NCBI GenBank assembly: GCA_014529385.2
Contig: CM043945.1
Coordinates: 152,247,741 to 152,311,740, forward strand
Reading direction: 5' to 3'
Length of the DNA stretch: 64,000 nucleotides
DNA from: Adiantum capillus-veneris
Taxonomy: Eukaryota > Streptophyta > Polypodiopsida > Polypodiales > Pteridaceae
Part shown: positions 23,270 through 34,577 of the stretch, piece by piece
Layout of the letters: each line of letters opens with the position of its first letter
Position numbering within the stretch: the stretch's first letter is position 1
Program-made: the position numbers and the translations under genes
Notes under the pieces: generated by a model
The model's database searches: none
What the model was told of the DNA's origin: nothing
What the model saw: the letters and a program-made list of their open reading frames with translations, nothing else

Positions 23270-25063
23270 CGAAAACCTTAGGTAGGTGACCGAGACTAAT
23301 CCTTGAGGATTGGTATTTTTGTCTTGCTAAGAGTCTCGCTTTACATTTAGATAGGATCAGAGGGTGGAGGACTCTCTAGGTCTTAGAGGGAGTCTAGGAA
23401 GCGTGTGTCTGGCCTAGATCCTTTGACTTAGGTAGTTTTAGGTGGTAGTCGAGTTCTAGAGTAGGAGTTGGAGTGGTAGAAGCGGTGAGAGGAGAGCTTG
23501 AGAGTCCGGAGAGGCCAAAAAGAAACCAAAAACACCATTATCACCATTTCACATGATAGGTAGGAGTAGAGTAAGTAGGACATCATGATTCACGATCTAG
23601 AGCATTTCATGCATGTACACTTGCTTGGTAAAGTCATTACAAGTTTGTAAAAGATGCAAAAAGACGCAAAAATACGCAAAAGTGTGTTTGAAAGCCTAAT
23701 TGAAGTCCAAAAGTTACTGTGAGTGTTTTTGATAGATCTACAGAGCATCAAGAGCATTCCTGTCATTAAAAAAATTAATTTCAAGCAAGAGACATCCTAC
23801 GCGTAGGATGTCTACAGGCTAATCTGGGAGGAATTTTGGGATTTTGAGTTGACCAGGGTTTACCCTGATTTCAACTAGAAAGTGGAAATTTGGCCATATC
23901 TTGACAGGATAAGGCCAGATAGACTGAAATTGCCAGATATACTACCCAAATAGTGCCAAAACATTATTTTGAGACCAAAACCATTAGATGGTTGCATGAG
24001 CATGTCTTGCATGATATATTGAGTGACTGAAAGGGGTTTCACCTCATTGTGGTGAGAAAATTGGATTCAAAGCAGACTTTAGCACTTTTGACTGAAAAAA
24101 GGCAAGAACAGTTGAAATTTGGGATTTTTGACATCCAAACCAAAATCTAAGCATACCACTGGGTTACTGACATCAAGGGAAAGCTATGGGACAAATCTGG
24201 GGTCAAAGAGGCCAAAAAGACATCCTACGCATAGAATGTCTTCTGAGTGATTTTGGACTCCAAACTAAATTTTGAGTATACCAAAGTGATCAGCAACTCA
24301 AGGGGAGCCTGGGCTTTGAGTTTGAAGCCATTCTGATGAAAAAGACATCCTACGCATAGGATGTCTAAAGCATGAAATTGAAGCCAGACTTTGACTTTGA
24401 GCATAGTAAGGTGTTATATAGCCTAAGGCAAGTCTCCTAGTCAATTTTGATCCAATTTGGAGTTGATTAGACTGATCAATATCAGCAACAGGCTGTTGGA
24501 ACAGATTTCTGACTCATTGACCAGCTAATAGGTGTCCAATTCAAAAAATAAAAGCAGCTGTAAGCTCAGCACAACAAAGAGAAATAACAGTGCAAAAATC
24601 CAGGCAAAACACAGCAGGAGACATCCTACGTGTAGGATGTCTATTGGGGCATACTGCAAAGAAAATTTGACCTGGCATAGACAGTGAGATTCCATTTGTC
24701 TTAAGGGTGCCAGAACTTCTTTCAGAATTGAAATTGGACCTTGTTTGCCCATTTGACGAAGCAAAGACTGAATTCAGACTTTTTCGGGTAAATTGACCAA
24801 CATCTAAGGGCAATACTGTTTCAGATTAGCAGACCTAATCCAGAACATCAGCAGTGTATAAAATACAGAAGTGGTTGAGATTAACTCTCCAGTATACCAA
24901 CCATTACTAAGATAACCTCTAGCAGATAAATGCTTTGATTCGATTGCCAAAATTAAAACGCTTGTGTACAGGTATATTCAGCAACAAAGCAAGAAGTTGT
25001 GCATAAACTGACCCTTTGCCAGGTGAGTGGTTGGATTTGTGATAAATTGCATTGATAAGTTTG
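23270..25063 (+). repeat. Untranslated leader with four long palindromes
   Basis: About 1.8 kb without sustained coding. Four copies of a palindrome built from GACATCCTACG and its complement lie at 23791-23812 (perfect, 24 bases with flanking A/T), 24219-24240, 24344-24365 and 24620-24641. Copies differ mainly in the central two to four bases. The spacing of about 430, 125 and 275 bases is irregular. Confidence 0.85.
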
Positions 25064-25413
25064 ATGAATTTAAGATCAAGAAGATACATTATTAGAGACC
25101 AAAAGGTGGCAGGTAACCAAGGTAGCTTAGTGTCCACCGAAGAGAGTGTGACTCAGGCAAGGCTAGATCCGCTAGCACCAATTATTGAGGAAGATAGTGA
25201 TATTGACACTTCGTCAGACAAATATTTCTTCATGATGGGTAGTCAACAGCCAGGGGGTTTCACCTATGATGGACCTATGCGAGGAGGAAGCACCTCCCAA
25301 AATCCTTTGAATGATTCCAAGCTCACGGTGATCTTCTTAGAGGGAACAAACTCGAGAGGGGCCCTAGTCTATTCTGACTATCGAGGCCGCAAGTGCATTT
25401 GTATCGAAGAGAG

Positions 25414-25690
25414 TGTAGACATGTAGTAGTGTTAGTGTGTATACGCGCTTCACCAGGGATACTTTTCTCCCACTGGGTTTTTGTCCCTGGACATCTGGTG
25501 TGAAAGGACACCTTATCTCTTAGGGTTTCATATAAGCTTTGTAGCTCTGAGTTTGTATACACTATTATTCTAATACAGAGAGAGAGACTACAGAGATCTC
25601 GTACACAAGCTCTGTGTCTTCTCCTTCTCCATCTTCTTCCTACTCTGAGTTGTTGTCTTCCTTCTGTTTCCTGTTTCATCATCTTCAACA
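25414..25690 (+). repeat. Copia 5' LTR
   Basis: 277 bases, identical in length to the 3' LTR. A TATA-like CATATAAG lies near 25533. Confidence 0.93.
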
Positions 25691-25692
25691 AT

Positions 25693-25703
25693 TGGTATCA
25701 GAG
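25693..25703 (+). promoter_or_regulatory. Copia primer binding site, initiator Met tRNA type
   Basis: TGGTATCAGAG two bases after the LTR is the standard copia primer site complementary to initiator tRNA-Met. Confidence 0.93.
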
Positions 25704-26089
25704 AAAGGTGATTTCCAGAGCCTCTACTTGCGTTTTCGCGTCTGTGCGCGCAATCGCAGTTTTCAGGCAGTTTTCAGAAAATTTGCTCGTGGGAGCATCC
25801 TCGACGTTCCGGGAGTATTCTGTTCAGGTGACCTGCAGTTTTACCCCCCTTTCGAAGCCATTCGAGCCCTCAGAATTTTGTTCTGAGCAGCGTAGCAGAA
25901 GTTACTTTTCGGAGGCGTTTAGATCAAGAGGGTGTGCTTTTTGACAGATTTTCTTCAGGTAAACAGTTCTTTTGGGAAGCAGCTTGTCTTAGCTTTGTGC
26001 TGAGATTTTGTGTAGAGTTTTGCTTGGATTAGAGAGGAGATTTGTGAATCTCTTGGAGGTTCTTTTTCTCTCTTGTGTGCATCCACAGT

Positions 26090-27730
26090 ATGGCTCAATC
26101 TACGGAGAAAGAGATTTTTGGTGCGTTTACATCCGAAGACAAATTGGATGGTACCAACTATTCTCTTTGGTCTTTTATGGCCAAAAATGTTTTGGTTGGT
26201 AAATGATTGTGGGATTATGTGTCTGGAGATGAAGTTCGTCCAGTTAGCATTGCACCTGCCACGCCTGGTTGTGGTGCAGCTGTTGGTGCAGGACCCTCAC
26301 ATGTCACTCCAGAGCAAAAGAGATGGGATACTAAAGATGCACAGGCTATGGATTTGATTGCCTTAACCATAAAGAGGACAATCACACCACATATCAGATC
26401 TTGCAGAACTTCTGAGGATGCTTGGAACACTCTGCAAGCTATGTTTGGAGGAAGAAACGCTTCCAGAATAGAGTTTTTGAAGAAACAACTTGACAAAATA
26501 CAGATGGACGAAGGTGACGATATCGTCGAGCATCTTACAAAAATCAGGGATCTTAAAGAGCAATTGCTTAGCATTGATGAAGTGATTCCAGAGAAGGACT
26601 TGGTTTCCAAAACACTCAATTCACTACCACCATCTTATTTGACTTTTCAGACTTCTTTGACTCTGTCTTTGCGAGCTAATCCTAAGCCTCTTCATTTCGA
26701 AGAGTTAGTGGCTTTGCTATTGCAGGAGGATCAATCACGTAAGAACAAGTCTTTACAGGTGGATGGTATGGATCATGCTCTTGTTGTACAGAACAAAAAC
26801 AAGGGTAAAGAGAGTGCTCATTACTCCAAGTCTGGTGCAGGACAGTCTTCAGAGAAGTCTAAAGGTGATTCCGACAAGTCCAAGAAGAAAGGTAAATGTC
26901 ACTACTGCAAGAAACCTGGTCACTACATTAGTGAGTGTAAAAAGCGAATTGCTAAAGAAAAGAAGAAAGAGTCAAGTTTGGTTGTTTCAGCTTCTGGTGA
27001 TTCTTCTACAGCTAAAGAAGAGTCTGCAAACTTTGTGCAGGATTCTTATGCTTTTGTAGTATGTTCAGATTTTTCTGCTTACAGTGTTGACAAGACACAA
27101 ATGATTTGGTACTTTGATAGTGGTGCATCCAGGCATATTACTTCAAGGAAGGATTTGTTTTGTTCATTGGATGCAGCTCCAGCAGGAAAGAAGGTGACAT
27201 GTGCAAATAATTCTTCTTATCCAATCAAAGGCGTTGGTAAGATTTTGATTACCATTTCAGATGGTTCAGATTGCGATTCAGATTGCGCTGGTGATTTTGA
27301 CACACGACATTCCACAAGTGGAAATTGTTTTTTCTTGGGAAATGCATGTATATCTTGGCTAAGCAAGAAGCAACCCACAATGGCTACATCAACTTGTGAA
27401 GCTGAGTACAGGGCAGCTTTCACGGCAATAGTTGATTGTGTATGGATACGCAGGTTATTGGCAGATCTTTGTGAGTGTCAACAGGCACCCACTACCATTT
27501 TCACTGACAGTCAGAGTGCTATGGCAGTTGCAAGGAATCCAGTATTTCATGCAAGAACAAAGCACATAGAGGTTCACTACCACTATGTCAGGGAAAGGCT
27601 ACATGCAAGGGAGATCACACTAACTTACTGTCCTACACAGGATAACATTGCAGATCTATTTACGAAGGCGTTATCACGAGAAAAGTTTGAAGCTTTCCGA
27701 AAAGCTTTGGGCTTACTCTCATACACATGA
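26090..27730 (+). pseudogene. Copia gag-protease-RNase H polyprotein with in-frame internal deletion
   Basis: Start MAQSTEKEIFGAFTSEDKLD, then NYSLWSFMAKNVLVGK. A TGA at 26204-26206 replaces the usual glycine codon before LWDYVSGDE. Beyond it the frame is open to the natural stop at 27728-27730. It encodes the UBN2 gag domain ([19 protein letters not shown]), a CCHC knuckle at 26897-26938 ([14 protein letters not shown]), the protease active site [12 protein letters not shown] near 27108, then jumps at about 27265-27287 straight to the end of RT/RNase H ([54 protein letters not shown]). The product could still package RNA but could not reverse transcribe or integrate alone. Confidence 0.9.
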
Positions 27731-27767
27731 TGATCTGCTACCTTGTACGGATTCACACTATCACTAC

Positions 27768-27777
27768 AGGGGGGATT
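27768..27777 (+). promoter_or_regulatory. Copia polypurine tract
   Basis: AGGGGGGATT directly before the 3' LTR start at 27778, the expected plus-strand primer. Confidence 0.85.
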
Positions 27778-28054
27778 TGTAGACATGTAGTAGTGTTAGT
27801 GTGTATACGCGCTTCACCAGGGGCACTTTTCTCCCACTGGGTTTTTCCCCCTGGACATCAGGTGTGAAAGGACACCTTATCTCTTAGGGTTTCATATAAG
27901 CTTTGTAGCTCTGAGTTTGTATACACTATTATTCTAATACAGAGAGAGAGACTACAGAGATCTCGTACACAAGCTCTGTGTCTTCTCCTTCTCCATCTTC
28001 TTCCTACTCTGAGTTGTTGTCTTCCTTCTATTTCCTGTTTCATCATCTTCAACA
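27778..28054 (+). repeat. Copia 3' LTR
   Basis: 277 bases, six differences from the 5' LTR by direct reading, for example GGGGCAC for GGGATAC and CTATTTCC for CTGTTTCC. Confidence 0.93.
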
Positions 28055-28685
28055 GAGAGGCCAGCTCAAAGATTGGAGATAATCTGAGTGTATGATGATG
28101 GAGATAGATTTCGAGACAAAAAGGGGAACCACTATTTAATAGTTAGTAACCCTAAAGATTACAACAGATATGGAGATAACATGGCGAAAGGGAAAATGGT
28201 TTCAGAAGCTCAAGAACCGCCACCAAACATTGATCGGCCCGAAGCTATTTTTATGTATGATAAGAAAACAACCAGGGTTCCAACTTATAACGAGAACGTG
28301 GGAATTTACAAACATGAGAGTGAGGGTATAGTCTCTTACTTTCGCAGCAAAGAACCATACGTAAATGAATTAAGCAAAGACAAGGTTCTTTACTTATTCT
28401 CTTATGAAACTGCTACGGGGAAGGGCATAGTTTTTGTTGATAGATACGGGCTAGAATACCAATGTATTCTCCCAGAGGAGGTAGAGAGGGCAACAGGTCC
28501 AGAAGCATCAGCATATGCCCCTGAGGAAGTGCCAAGAGCCACCTATACCCCAAGAAAGTCAACGAATCCTTTTTCAGATGAGTATGACGCAACCTCACAT
28601 TCCACCCGATCGCAAGCATTCAACAACCAAGACCAACCAGCAAACTAGCCAATCATTGCAGGCATGGCTTCGATAGAGTGCAACA

Positions 28686-30564
28686 ATGGAACCAGACCGA
28701 AACCGAGATGGTTATCAAGCCGCACGAGGGCTCAGGGATTTGCAAGAACCACCACTCTATTCAAGGTATCAGGCAGAGAGTAATCCAAAGACACAAGGGT
28801 CAACAGAGCCTGGAGGACCACCCATACAACGAGTTCGAAGAGAAGAACCACCTCCAGCGAGAACCGTTAGAAATTATGGCTTAGGAGCACCATTGGGAGA
28901 GGGACCAGCCTATTACAGAAGACATGAGGAGGTGTATCGATTAGGATGAGGGTATCCAATGATGAGGTTTGTAGACCATCGAAGAATTAGACCCTCTCAA
29001 GTGCAAAAATGGGTAAACAAGAAATACACAAGAAGCATAGACCCAAGAGATCATGTTGCAGCCTTTGTGCGTGTAATTAGAGCCAAAGAGGTGTTAGATT
29101 TTCCTACCCAATTTGCAGGGTTTGGACTAACCCTAGAGGATGATGCTGCCACTTGGTTTGACTCTGTAGAGCGTAGAGACTTTGAGTCGATGGAGAAAGT
29201 GTTTGACGAGTTTATCGAGGAATTCTCTCAAAGGGGAATAGCTCATAATACCGTCTCACAAATCCATAAATTCAAACAAAGATGAAGAATCTATACGAAA
29301 GGCAGCCCTAAGACTAAAAAGATATGTTAAGTTCTGTCCTGTTGAAGAACTGCCAACTCAGTCCAGAATTATGTTGATATTTATCCAAGGACTAAGAAAT
29401 GCAGATCTCCAGAAATACTTACATATGAAGAGGAGCACGACGTTGAATGATTTGACCAAGGAGGCTCGGTACCTTGTGGACAATTGTGCGGTCTACAAAG
29501 AAGGGGAGTTCAAGGACCTTGATGATGATTCGTCTTCACAACAAAGTGGAAGCAAGTCTTCTAAGACAGCACCGACAGGAGAAGTAGCGGTTAACCAGGA
29601 GCAACTCGTAGATGAAGTGCTAAAAAAGATCAACTTGTACGCCAAACCCCAGGCTAAACAGCCCAAGTGGTGTGCTATTGAACAAAAATGGACAAACCAT
29701 GGGACTGAGGAATGTTATTATAACAAGGGATATGTGAGAGAGAGACCTTACGCTCCCCAAGCTCCAGTAGCTTCCCCTCAAGTTCCACTGATGCCTAGAT
29801 ATCAAGCAGGCAACTTACCAGGACCTGTAGGTGTAGAAAGACCACAACTGGTGTTGGGGCAACAACCACCCCTACCAGGATTACGACCAGTTGGTATAAG
29901 ATACACACCAATAGTAACTGAATCAGAGGATAATGCTTTGGTGCCTATGCATGCATATTATGAAGATCCCAATGGATATGCGCCAAACCCTGTCTATTAT
30001 CCACCGGAAGAACCCTCGACACCAGAACCATGGAGCATGATAGGAAATACAGGACCACCAACAGCATAGGCAGCAGGAGAAGGAAGATATAGCTTAGATG
30101 AACGAACATTGTTGTTCATAGCCAATGGAGGCATGGGCGGGCAGAGACATGCTTACCAACAAAGAGGAGCTCAAGGAGCACCTCAACAGCCCAAGGGACC
30201 CTGTTACAAGTGTGGTGGAGACCATTGGCTGAGAGACTATCCTCATGATGAAATCATTAGAGTCAATGCGTATTTCCCAGAATGTGGAATTACTCATTTG
30301 ATTCCCGATTGCCCTAAAAACCTGAGCAAAGGAGAAAAAACCACCTTGAACATGTTAGAAACAGTACCTTCCAGTGGAGGATCGGAAAATGAAACAATCA
30401 TACCTATTCAGGCGGTAACACGAGCCCAAGCTCAAAGAAGGACGAATGAACCCATAGTTGAAGAACCAAAAACCGATGCCCAAAGTTGGGAAATGAAAAA
30501 TCAAAGAAGCACTGGAAAGCTAGAAAGGCGCATAAGAAAGCCAGGAAAGAACGAGAGCAAATAG
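28686..30564 (+). pseudogene. gag capsid and nucleocapsid region of the giant Ty3 element
   Basis: The region spans two frames. The capsid (IDPRDHVAAFVRVIRAKEVL, DDAATWFDSVERRDFESMEK, FDEFIEEFSQRG) lies in 28959-29285 and continues in another frame from 29371 (MLIFIQGLRNADLQKYLHMK, YLVDNCAVYKEGEFKDL). A proline-rich part follows to 30069 (TAG). Next is a knuckle-like segment CYKCGGDHWLRDYP in which the last cysteine is tyrosine, then CGITHLIPDCP. Stops at 28947-28949 and 30067-30069 and a frameshift near 29285 disable it. The retrotransposon gag capsid family is clear; the long proline-rich linker is typical of Tat-like elements only in a loose sense. Confidence 0.8.
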
Positions 30565-31567
30565 CCCTATCCGAGGAATTGAAACATACAAAGGATAGAT
30601 TGGAACGGTTAGAGGATCTAGCTAGCTTAAGCTCACACACCATAGCAAGCATAGCACCCAAGGAAATAGCAGAGCCCAAAAGTGCAGGATAAGGAGGATC
30701 TGTACTGGTAGACAAGGTAAATGAGCAATTGGATGCGCTTCTAAAAGCTTATGAAGCTCGACATAAAAAGAACCAAACCCAGGAGAAAAGGTGGATGACT
30801 TATCCATATGCAGAAATAGAAAATGAGATGTTGGATATGTGTAAAAAGATGATCGAGACGGCTCAATCATTGATGAAAGACCCGCTGGGTAAACCTGCAA
30901 ATTGGCATGAGGCACCAGCTCCAACCCCTATCCAACCAACTTTAGAGAAACATGTAGAAACGAAGGAAAGACTCACTAATGCCTATGAGTCCAGAGGAGA
31001 GCCTATCATAGTGCCAAATACAACAGATGGGACAAGTGACGGGTTCCAGCCTAAAACATTGGCATAAATGGGTAAGGACAGTAACGGTCTAGACGATCTG
31101 TGGAAGCAAATCCATGAGGCCAACGACGCTAATAGGATGAGTAACCACGTGAATATCACGAGAAAAGAAGAGAATGTAACCTTACCTCCTATTGAAGAAT
31201 TTGAGGCAAGGTCGCAAATGAACTTTGAGATACATTCACAAGAGGGAGACCAAGGATCAATTAGTTTGGGGCACAGCCAACCAGACTCGTTGAGAACTTT
31301 ACCCTCTTACCTGGGAGAGTATGAAGTTAAATCGGAGGTGAGAGCAATCCCATCTCAAAGACTTTCTTCTAACAAGGTGATGGATTCGCAAGGATTGATC
31401 GAGTTGTTATCCACCGCGGTGGCATGCACAATCACGTTAGCAGAACTCCTAAGGTTAAGGCCAAACATGTGGACCACAATAGGAAAATGCCTAGAAAAAT
31501 TTGGAGTGAAAGACCCAACCTTGAAGCTAGAAGAAGGGATCAGAGAGTTGGACAGGCCTCACAACTA
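30565..31567 (+). pseudogene. Charged helical linker between gag and protease
   Basis: From about 30486 a third frame encodes a basic then acidic helical segment (KAHKKARKEREQIALSEELK, LERLEDLASLSS), then after a TAA near 30690, VDKVNEQLDALLKAYEARHK and RWMTYPYAEIENEMLDMCKK, and after a TAA near 31065, LPPIEEFEARSQMNFEIH. Heptad-like spacing suggests a coiled coil. A related segment is present in inverted orientation at 36997-37224. I do not recognise a family. Confidence 0.6.
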
Positions 31568-32350
31568 AACACTAGGCCAGTACCATTGAATAAGGTTGGA
31601 GAATATTGTGAGGGAGAAGATGGAAACACCACGCTACCAGTAGAATTCCAAGGAGTAGTTTCCAAAGCTATTCTTGACAGTGGAGAGGAAGTTGCTATCG
31701 CCACCAAGGAAATCTTGAAAAAATGGGAAAAACCAGCTTTGAGGGGTACCGGAATGAAACTGCAATTGGCAGATGGGTTCATGGAGAATCCTCTAGGACT
31801 CTTAGAAAAAGTGATTGTCACTTCGTGTGGAATCGAGTATGAGCATACATTTGCAATAGTCGATTTCGACAAAAAAGAACAATTATGAGATCATCTTGGG
31901 ACGAGCATTCATGCGACAATTGAAGATGGTCCAAGATTGGGGTTATGACCACATATACCTCAGACATGGCGAGACAACAATTAAAATACACCTGAAAGAC
32001 CATAGTTACAAAGATATGAACCAAACACCTGTGGGAGAGTTTGATTCGGCTACAATAGCAAGATCAGAACTACCAGCATGGTTAGGGCAACCAAAAGAGC
32101 TATGGATGTGTGGAGCTTCACATTGTGGAAGCTTAAGAAGAGAGGAATGCGTCTTAGAAAGAGAAATTGAGGACAAGGACTATATTCCGGAACCTTTCCC
32201 TGAAGATGCCTTGGAACCTCTAAAATGGGAACACATACTAGCAACATTGGATGTCTGTACCATTACTGACAGTCCAACAACAAAATTTTGCAATAAGGAT
32301 GGCTATGATGTGTTACCAGGACAAGGAGTATATTCCAGAACCTTTCCCTG
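31568..32350 (+). pseudogene. Aspartic protease domain 1 of the giant Ty3 element
   Basis: TLPVEFQGVVSKAILDSGEE carries the D-S-G active site (Asp codon near 31676). LRGTGMKLQLADG and TFAIVDFDKK follow. A frameshift at about 31885 leads to ILGRAFMRQLKMVQDWG, the conserved protease C-terminal LGR motif. The glutamates after DSG, instead of the usual A or S/T, are unusual and may weaken activity. The remainder to 32350 (EEFDSATIARSELPAWLGQ) has no clear domain. Confidence 0.7.
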
Positions 32351-32446
32351 AAGATGGCTTGGAACCTCTAAAATGGGAACACATACTAGCAACATTGGAC
32401 CGACAGTCCAACAACAAAATTTTGCGATAAGGATGGCTATGATGTG
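32173..32446 (+). repeat. Imperfect tandem duplication, about 150 bases
   Basis: GACAAGGACTATATTCCGGAACC... at 32173 recurs at 32323 as GACAAGGAGTATATTCCAGAACC... with near identity through ATGGCTATGATGTGTTACC. The second unit lacks about 20 bases. The duplication introduces a stop and a shift just upstream of the RT. Confidence 0.85.
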
Positions 32447-33270
32447 TTACCCTATTACATGGTAAGCGTTATACTAGAAAAAGAGACGGTAGAACCACCA
32501 GAACAAGAAGAGTTTTACAACTCCTCTGAACATTTGGAAGTAAATGATGATGCAGATAATGAGTGTTCAGACACCTCAAGTGAGCGTGGAAATGAAACCG
32601 AGAATATCAAGTTTTATGATTTTGCTAATCAACACCCTAGACGCCAAGAACGCTATAGGAGGAAACAAGCAGGAAACAAAGCTAGAGAGAACCTGATGCC
32701 CAGGATAAAAGGTAACACTCATCATTTGATGCTTGTAAAAGCAGAGGATTGTGTAAAAGATCAAATATCAAGAAAATTCTCAAAAAATTGAATAGAAAGA
32801 ACGCGAGAGGAAATAAAACAGGTACGAAAAGTTAAAACCGAAACAAAATCACAAAAACATCAAAAATAAAAAAAAGAAACAACAAAAGACCAAGAGTGGA
32901 CTAAACTAGAGCCTAAACAGAAATACCAAGAACTGAAACGGTCTTTGAGAGAGATATGGACTACTGAAGAAGATAGTGAGGGTAAAGGGGAGTCAGAAAA
33001 GAGGAACATGAATGTACCATCACACTATCGGAAATTTACTATCCAGGACAGAAAAATCATAATGACACCACCTGAAAGAACCAACCAAGAATCTTACGAT
33101 GGGCCTGGAAATGCAAAAAGATAGACCTCACAGAACCAGATGAAAAGCCTCAGCCGGTCTATATAGCTAATGATTTAGAGCCTGAAGAGGAAGCACATCT
33201 AGCACAACTTCTCAAGAAGTATAAAGATGTGTTCGCTTGATCCTATAAAGACCTCAAAGGAGTTGATCCA
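32444..33270 (+). pseudogene. Protease-RT linker, decayed
   Basis: An acidic segment at 32444-32791 (EEFYNSSEHLEVNDDADNEC) is followed by a low-complexity lysine-rich stretch with several frame changes, then PVYIANDLEPEEEAHLAQLL and KKYKDVFA near 33165-33237. The last is the usual lead into a Ty3 reverse transcriptase. A TGA at 33238-33240 precedes the RT frame. Confidence 0.6.
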
Positions 33271-34299
33271 TTGATATGCCAACATACAATTCCTTTGAAA
33301 TTGGATGCAAAACCTAGTAAACAACATCCTTACACATACAATGACACATTTGCTAAACAAATCAAAGAAGATATTGATAAACTGATGGAAGTTGAATTCA
33401 TCTATGAGATTGAACATACAGATTGGGTGTCACCCATTGTGGTAGTTCCCAAAAATAATGGAAAACTGCGAGTGTGTGTAAACCTCAAGAAGGTGAATGC
33501 AACAACCATAAGGGATAATTATCCCTTGCCAATTACAGAACATGTACTTGAGCGAGTGGCCGAGAAACGGGCTTATTCCTTTCTGGATGGGTTTTCAGGA
33601 TACAACCAAATGGTAATAGCAAGGGAGGATCAACACAAAACAGCGTTTGCCATAGAATGGGGGATTTATGCATATCGAGTTATGCCATTTGGCTTAACTA
33701 ATGCACCAGCCACTTTCCAAAGGTTAATGACTCATGCATTCAAGGAATACCTAAGAATATTCTTAGAAATTTACATGGATGACCTGTGTGTGCACTCTCT
33801 TCTACGAGAGGAACATATTGACCATTTGCAAAAGGTCTTTGAAAAGTGCAGGACATATCGAATATGTCTTAACCCAAAAAAGTGTGTATTTATGGTTAAG
33901 CAAGGCCAAATCTTAGGACACATTGTCTCAAGAAATGGCATAACCACAAACCTAGACAAAGTCAAAGTCATTGTAGACCTACCCAGGCTTACTAATGCAA
34001 AACAAGTGCAATCCTTCATGGGACACTGCGGATATTATCGAATATTCATATACCTGTATGGGGTTATTGCACAACCTCTGTATCGTTTGCTAGTCAATTT
34101 CAAGTGGACCGAGGAGTGTGAAACTTCATTCCAAAAGTTGAAGGAAAACCTTATAACAACACCTGTATTAAAGGCACCAGATTGGGAAAAGATATTCCAT
34201 GTTCACATTGATGATTCAGCATATGCCATTGGAAGTATTCTAGCTCAACTTGGAGACAGACAATGGATTTTCCGGTTTGCTATGCGAGCCGACAGTTAA
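33271..34299 (+). pseudogene. Ty3 reverse transcriptase of the giant element
   Basis: All main RT blocks are present: HTIPLKLDAKPSKQHPYTYN, WVSPIVVVPKNNGKLRVCVN, YSFLDGFSGYNQMVIAREDQ, KTAFAIEWG, VMPFGLTNAPATFQRLM, the catalytic YMDD near 33772, LNPKKCVF and GHIVSRNGI. The thumb and connection follow (PVLKAPDWEKIFHVHIDDSA). The frame is open for 342 codons and leaves register at about 34255, where RNase H continues in another frame. The FLDGFSGYNQ block is typical of non-chromovirus plant Ty3 elements such as Athila/Tat. Confidence 0.9.
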
Positions 34300-34577
34300 A
34301 CAGTGTAGAAAAGAACTACACAACCACCGAGCGGGAAGGGTTAGGAATGATTTATACGGTAAAGAAATTTCGGCATTATTTGATTGCAAACAAATTTGTG
34401 TTCTTCACAGATCATCAAGCTCTTTTGTACCTAGTAAATAAACCTTGTAATATAGGGAGAATCGTACGTTGGTTTATTATATTGCTAGAATTTGACTTCA
34501 CAGTGGTGGTCAAAAAGGGTAAAACCCATCTACGAGCGGATCATTTTTCAAGGATACACAACGGGGAAGATCCTTAA
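34255..34577 (+). pseudogene. RNase H domain of the giant Ty3 element
   Basis: DFPVCYASRQLNSVEKNYTT, TEREGLGMIYTVKKFRHYLI and FFTDHQALLYLVNKP are the standard Ty3 RNase H blocks, followed by RADHFSRI. It ends in TAA at 34575-34577. It is one frame away from the RT, so at least one indel separates them. Confidence 0.88.

Larger units (their letters stand above)
25414..28054 (+). mobile_element. Ty1/copia LTR retrotransposon, internally deleted
   Basis: Two 277-base LTRs (25414-25690 and 27778-28054) with TGTAGACATG starts and TTCAACA ends, flanked by the perfect duplication GAGAG (25409-25413 and 28055-28059). I count six differences between the LTRs, so the insertion is young relative to its surroundings. 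The 2.64-kb length is far below the 4.5-5 kb of autonomous copia elements because integrase and nearly all of RT are missing. Confidence 0.95.
25064..28648 (+). pseudogene. gag N-terminal ORF, split by the copia insertion
   Basis: The first part (25064-25413) runs from MNLRSRRYIIRDQ to GRKCICIEE. The copia element then interrupts an AGG codon. Reading resumes at 28060 in the same frame (PAQRLEII), meets a TGA at 28085-28087 and continues YDDGDRFRDKKGNHYLIV, YSFLRSKE-like segments and TNPFSDEYDATSHSTRSQ to a stop at 28646-28648. I recognise no domain, but its position after the leader and before the capsid segment makes it the N-terminal part of gag. Frame agreement across the insertion shows the copia element entered an open reading frame. 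Confidence 0.7.
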
